Source of the DNA: Bacteroides sp. GM023
GTDB lineage: Bacteria; Bacteroidota; Bacteroidia; Bacteroidales; Bacteroidaceae
Assembly (NCBI RefSeq): GCF_014750685.1
Contig: NZ_JAAXGE010000001.1
Location: 310,001 to 374,000 of the forward strand
Direction of reading: 5' to 3'
Length of the DNA stretch: 64,000 nucleotides
Position 1 is the stretch's first letter; each line of letters begins with the position of its first letter. Below are positions 62,188-64,000 of the stretch, one piece after another. The translations under genes and the position numbers were made by a program. Below the pieces are notes generated by a model that searched no databases, was not told the DNA's origin, and was given only the letters and a program-made list of their open reading frames with translations.

Positions 62188-63189
62188 TTATCTCTTCACT
62201 TCATTTAGCAGAGGCTTGTGATTGATAAAATCTTTTATATTTTGTAAAGTTGTCAGGGCAATGTTCGCCATCGCTTCGTGTGTGAAGAAAGCCTGATGGG
62301 AGGTGACAATTACATTATTGAACGAGAGTAGACGGGCAAGTACATCGTCGTCGATAATCCGGTCGGATTGATCTTCGTAGAAGTATTCACTTTCTTCCTC
62401 ATATACGTCCAGACCCGCAGAACCGATTTTCTTGTTTTTTAACCCTTCAATCAGCGCATTGGTATGAATCAACTGTCCACGACCGGTATTGATAATCATT
62501 ACTCCATCTTTCATCTTGCTGATAGAGTAGTCATTGATAAGATATTTCGTTTCCTCGGTGAGCGGACAATGCAAGGAGATTATATCCGAACTATGATATA
62601 ATTCGTTCAGTGAAGTATATACAATCTGTTCTTCCCGTGCGAAGTTGTAATCCGGGTAAAGGTCATACGCCAACACATTCATGCCGAAACCTCTCAGAAT
62701 ATGAATCAGGATTTTCGCTATTTTTCCTGTACCGATAATACCTGCGGTCTTTCCATGCATATCAAATCCCATCAAACCATGAAGGGAGAAATTGCCGTCT
62801 TTTGTACGCCAGGACGCACGGGGAATTTTACGGTTCAACGATAACATGAGGGCTACTGTGTATTCGGCAACCGCGTATGGTGAGTAAGCAGGAACACGTA
62901 CTACGGTGATTCCGGCGGCAGCGGCCGCATTCAAATCCACATTGTTGAATCCGGCGCATCGCAATGCCAACAGTTTCACTCCGTTCGCAGCCATAACGCT
63001 TATTACTTCTGCGTCGGCAACATCGTTTACAAAGATACATACAGCATCTACGCCTTGCGTCAGTAGTACATTATTCTTATTCAGATGTCCTTTGTAATAG
63101 CGTATCTCAAATCCGAACTCTTTGTTTTTATCATTGAAAGAAGACTCGTCATAAGGCTTTGTGCCGAAAAATGCAATAGTATAGGCCAT
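62188..63189 (-). CDS. D-2-hydroxyacid dehydrogenase, D-lactate dehydrogenase type (333 aa)
   Basis: NAD-dependent reductase of pyruvate-like 2-oxoacids, probably fermentative D-lactate dehydrogenase. N-terminal FFGTKPYDESSF is typical of the Ldh subgroup. Other motifs: LRCAGFNNVDLNAA with a substrate-binding residue, the dinucleotide loop GIIGTGKIAKILIHI (about residue 150), catalytic Arg in INTGRGQLIHTNAL, Glu in DVYEEESEYFYEDQS, and the catalytic His in VIVTSHQAFFTHEA. Length is normal. In Bacteroides, D-lactate is a minor fermentation product. Confidence 0.9.
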   Translation of the reverse strand: MAYTIAFFGTKPYDESSFNDKNKEFGFEIRYYKGHLNKNNVLLTQGVDAVCIFVNDVADAEVISVMAANGVKLLALRCAGFNNVDLNAAAAAGITVVRVPAYSPYAVAEYTVALMLSLNRKIPRASWRTKDGNFSLHGLMGFDMHGKTAGIIGTGKIAKILIHILRGFGMNVLAYDLYPDYNFAREEQIVYTSLNELYHSSDIISLHCPLTEETKYLINDYSISKMKDGVMIINTGRGQLIHTNALIEGLKNKKIGSAGLDVYEEESEYFYEDQSDRIIDDDVLARLLSFNNVIVTSHQAFFTHEAMANIALTTLQNIKDFINHKPLLNEVKR

Positions 63190-63365
63190 AATATTATTCT
63201 ATAAATTTATTATACTATAAAAACGTAAAAACAGGTAGTTTTGTTTGCTCGCCACTAGATGATAAACATAGATTGTTTCATTAGAAACAGTTTGCTTTTT
63301 CAATTAAAATAGGCGTATAAATGAAAATAAGTGCACAAACATATGTCTCATGTGCAATAATATTG

Positions 63366-63373
63366 TATCTTTG
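63366..63373 (+). promoter_or_regulatory. -7 box (TATCTTTG) for the FadL-like gene
   Basis: Consensus match 28 bp before the ATG at 63402. Confidence 0.6.
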
Positions 63374-63401
63374 CGCCCGAAATAATTTAAAAAAGATTTA
63401 G

Positions 63402-64000
63402 ATGAGAAAAATTTCCTTGATTGGATTTGTGATGTTAATCGTTTCAATTCCAACTTTTGCCGGAGGTCTTCTGACAAATACTAATCAACATGTGGCTTTT
63501 TTGAGAATGTTGGCACGTGGTGCTTCCATTGATATTGACGGTGTTTATTCTAATCCTGCCGGTTTGGCTTTTTTGCCGGGTGATGGTCTTTATCTTTCTT
63601 TGAATGGGCAAAGTGCCTATCAAACGCGTAACATAGATATGACATTCCCGTTGTTTCCAGAAGATGGGCATAGACGTTATTATAAAGGTAAAGCTTCTGC
63701 TCCTTTTGTTCCTAGTTTTCAAGGTGCATATAAAAAAGGTGACTGGACTATTTCAGGTAGCTTCGCTGTTGTAGGTGGTGGCGGAAAAGCATCTTTCGAT
63801 GATGGCTTAGGTATGTTCGATTCAATGGTAATGGGACAAATCAGCCAAGCTACTGGAGGAGTTGTTAAACCTTCTATGTACTCTATTAATAGCGCAATGG
63901 ATGGAAGCCAATTTATTTATGGTGTTCAATTAGGTTTGTCGTATAAGATAAAAGATTGGTTGTCTGTTTTTGCTGGTGGACGTATGAACTATTTTAGTGG
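63402..64000 (+). CDS. FadL/OmpP1-like outer-membrane protein, 3' end outside window
   Basis: Open reading frame from the ATG at 63402 to the window edge with no stop, about 199 codons visible. A signal peptide (MRKISLIGFVMLIVSIPTFA) is followed by a mature N-terminus with GVYSNPAGLAFLPGDG, the S/N-N-P-A-G-L motif that marks the FadL hatch domain, and then amphipathic beta strands (WTISGSFAVVGGGGKASF, DWLSVFAGGRMNYF). FadL-type proteins move hydrophobic compounds such as fatty acids through the outer membrane by lateral diffusion. The substrate here is unknown. Confidence 0.85.
   Translation, partial: MRKISLIGFVMLIVSIPTFAGGLLTNTNQHVAFLRMLARGASIDIDGVYSNPAGLAFLPGDGLYLSLNGQSAYQTRNIDMTFPLFPEDGHRRYYKGKASAPFVPSFQGAYKKGDWTISGSFAVVGGGGKASFDDGLGMFDSMVMGQISQATGGVVKPSMYSINSAMDGSQFIYGVQLGLSYKIKDWLSVFAGGRMNYFS

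Overview
The window comes from a Bacteroides-type genome (Bacteroidales, probably the B. thetaiotaomicron/B. ovatus side of the genus; species not determinable here). The evidence is a SusC/SusD pair under an ECF sigma/FecR system, many secreted glycoside hydrolases, a serine-type sulfatase, a Rho with a long Asn/Gln-rich insert, and about twenty copies of the Bacteroides -7 promoter box TAnnTTTG placed just upstream of genes on both strands.

Layout. 1-6.5 kb: a host-glycan hydrolase run (GH20 hexosaminidase cut by the window edge, GH2 beta-galactosidase, GH29 alpha-fucosidase), then an MscS channel. 7.9-16.9 kb: a SusC/SusD locus whose only enzymes are phosphoesterases (metallophosphoesterase and EEP family), with FecR anti-sigma and a divergent ECF sigma factor; a probable antisense small RNA faces the susC leader. 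16.9-37.8 kb: mostly housekeeping genes (second EEP protein, PepD, Skp/OmpH, DivIC/FtsB, DnaX, PspC, tRNA-His, CapA, FolD, a three-haem cytochrome c peroxidase with its CcsA/ResB-type haem-ligation pair, Ffh, MATE), a tandem histidine kinase / degenerate kinase pair, and a sulfatase. 38-45.5 kb: Rho, an EFR1-type ferredoxin, TilS, FeoAB with a Cys-rich partner, and tRNA-Cys.

45.58-54.06 kb is an 8.46-kb integrative element in the 3' end of tRNA-Cys, bounded by a 14-bp direct repeat (CGCCAGGAACCTCA). It carries an HNH protein, a replication initiator resembling the phage/plasmid gene II/X family, a HTH/excisionase-like protein, a secreted protein of unknown function, a highly structured candidate non-coding RNA, a tyrosine integrase and, next to the right end, an AT-rich 598-residue gene of unknown function in the usual place for cargo (possibly anti-phage). 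No capsid, Zot, relaxase or reverse transcriptase gene is recognisable. The element supplies a new terminator to tRNA-Cys, and the displaced original terminator lies just outside the right end.

54.1-64 kb: a secreted protein built of about nine 20-residue repeats, an EamA transporter, tRNA-Thr with a 23-bp perfect hairpin at its 3' end, a thioredoxin-like lipoprotein, a methyltransferase, small proteins, a VOC protein, a DUF4468 protein, an MBL-fold hydrolase, PdxH, a pirin, a D-2-hydroxyacid dehydrogenase, and the start of a FadL-like outer-membrane protein cut by the right edge.

The observations most worth a second look are the DonS-like antisense RNA at susC, the structured RNA and cargo gene of the element, the kinase/pseudokinase pair, and the 20-residue repeat protein. 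All functions are read from sequence motifs; no database search was run.
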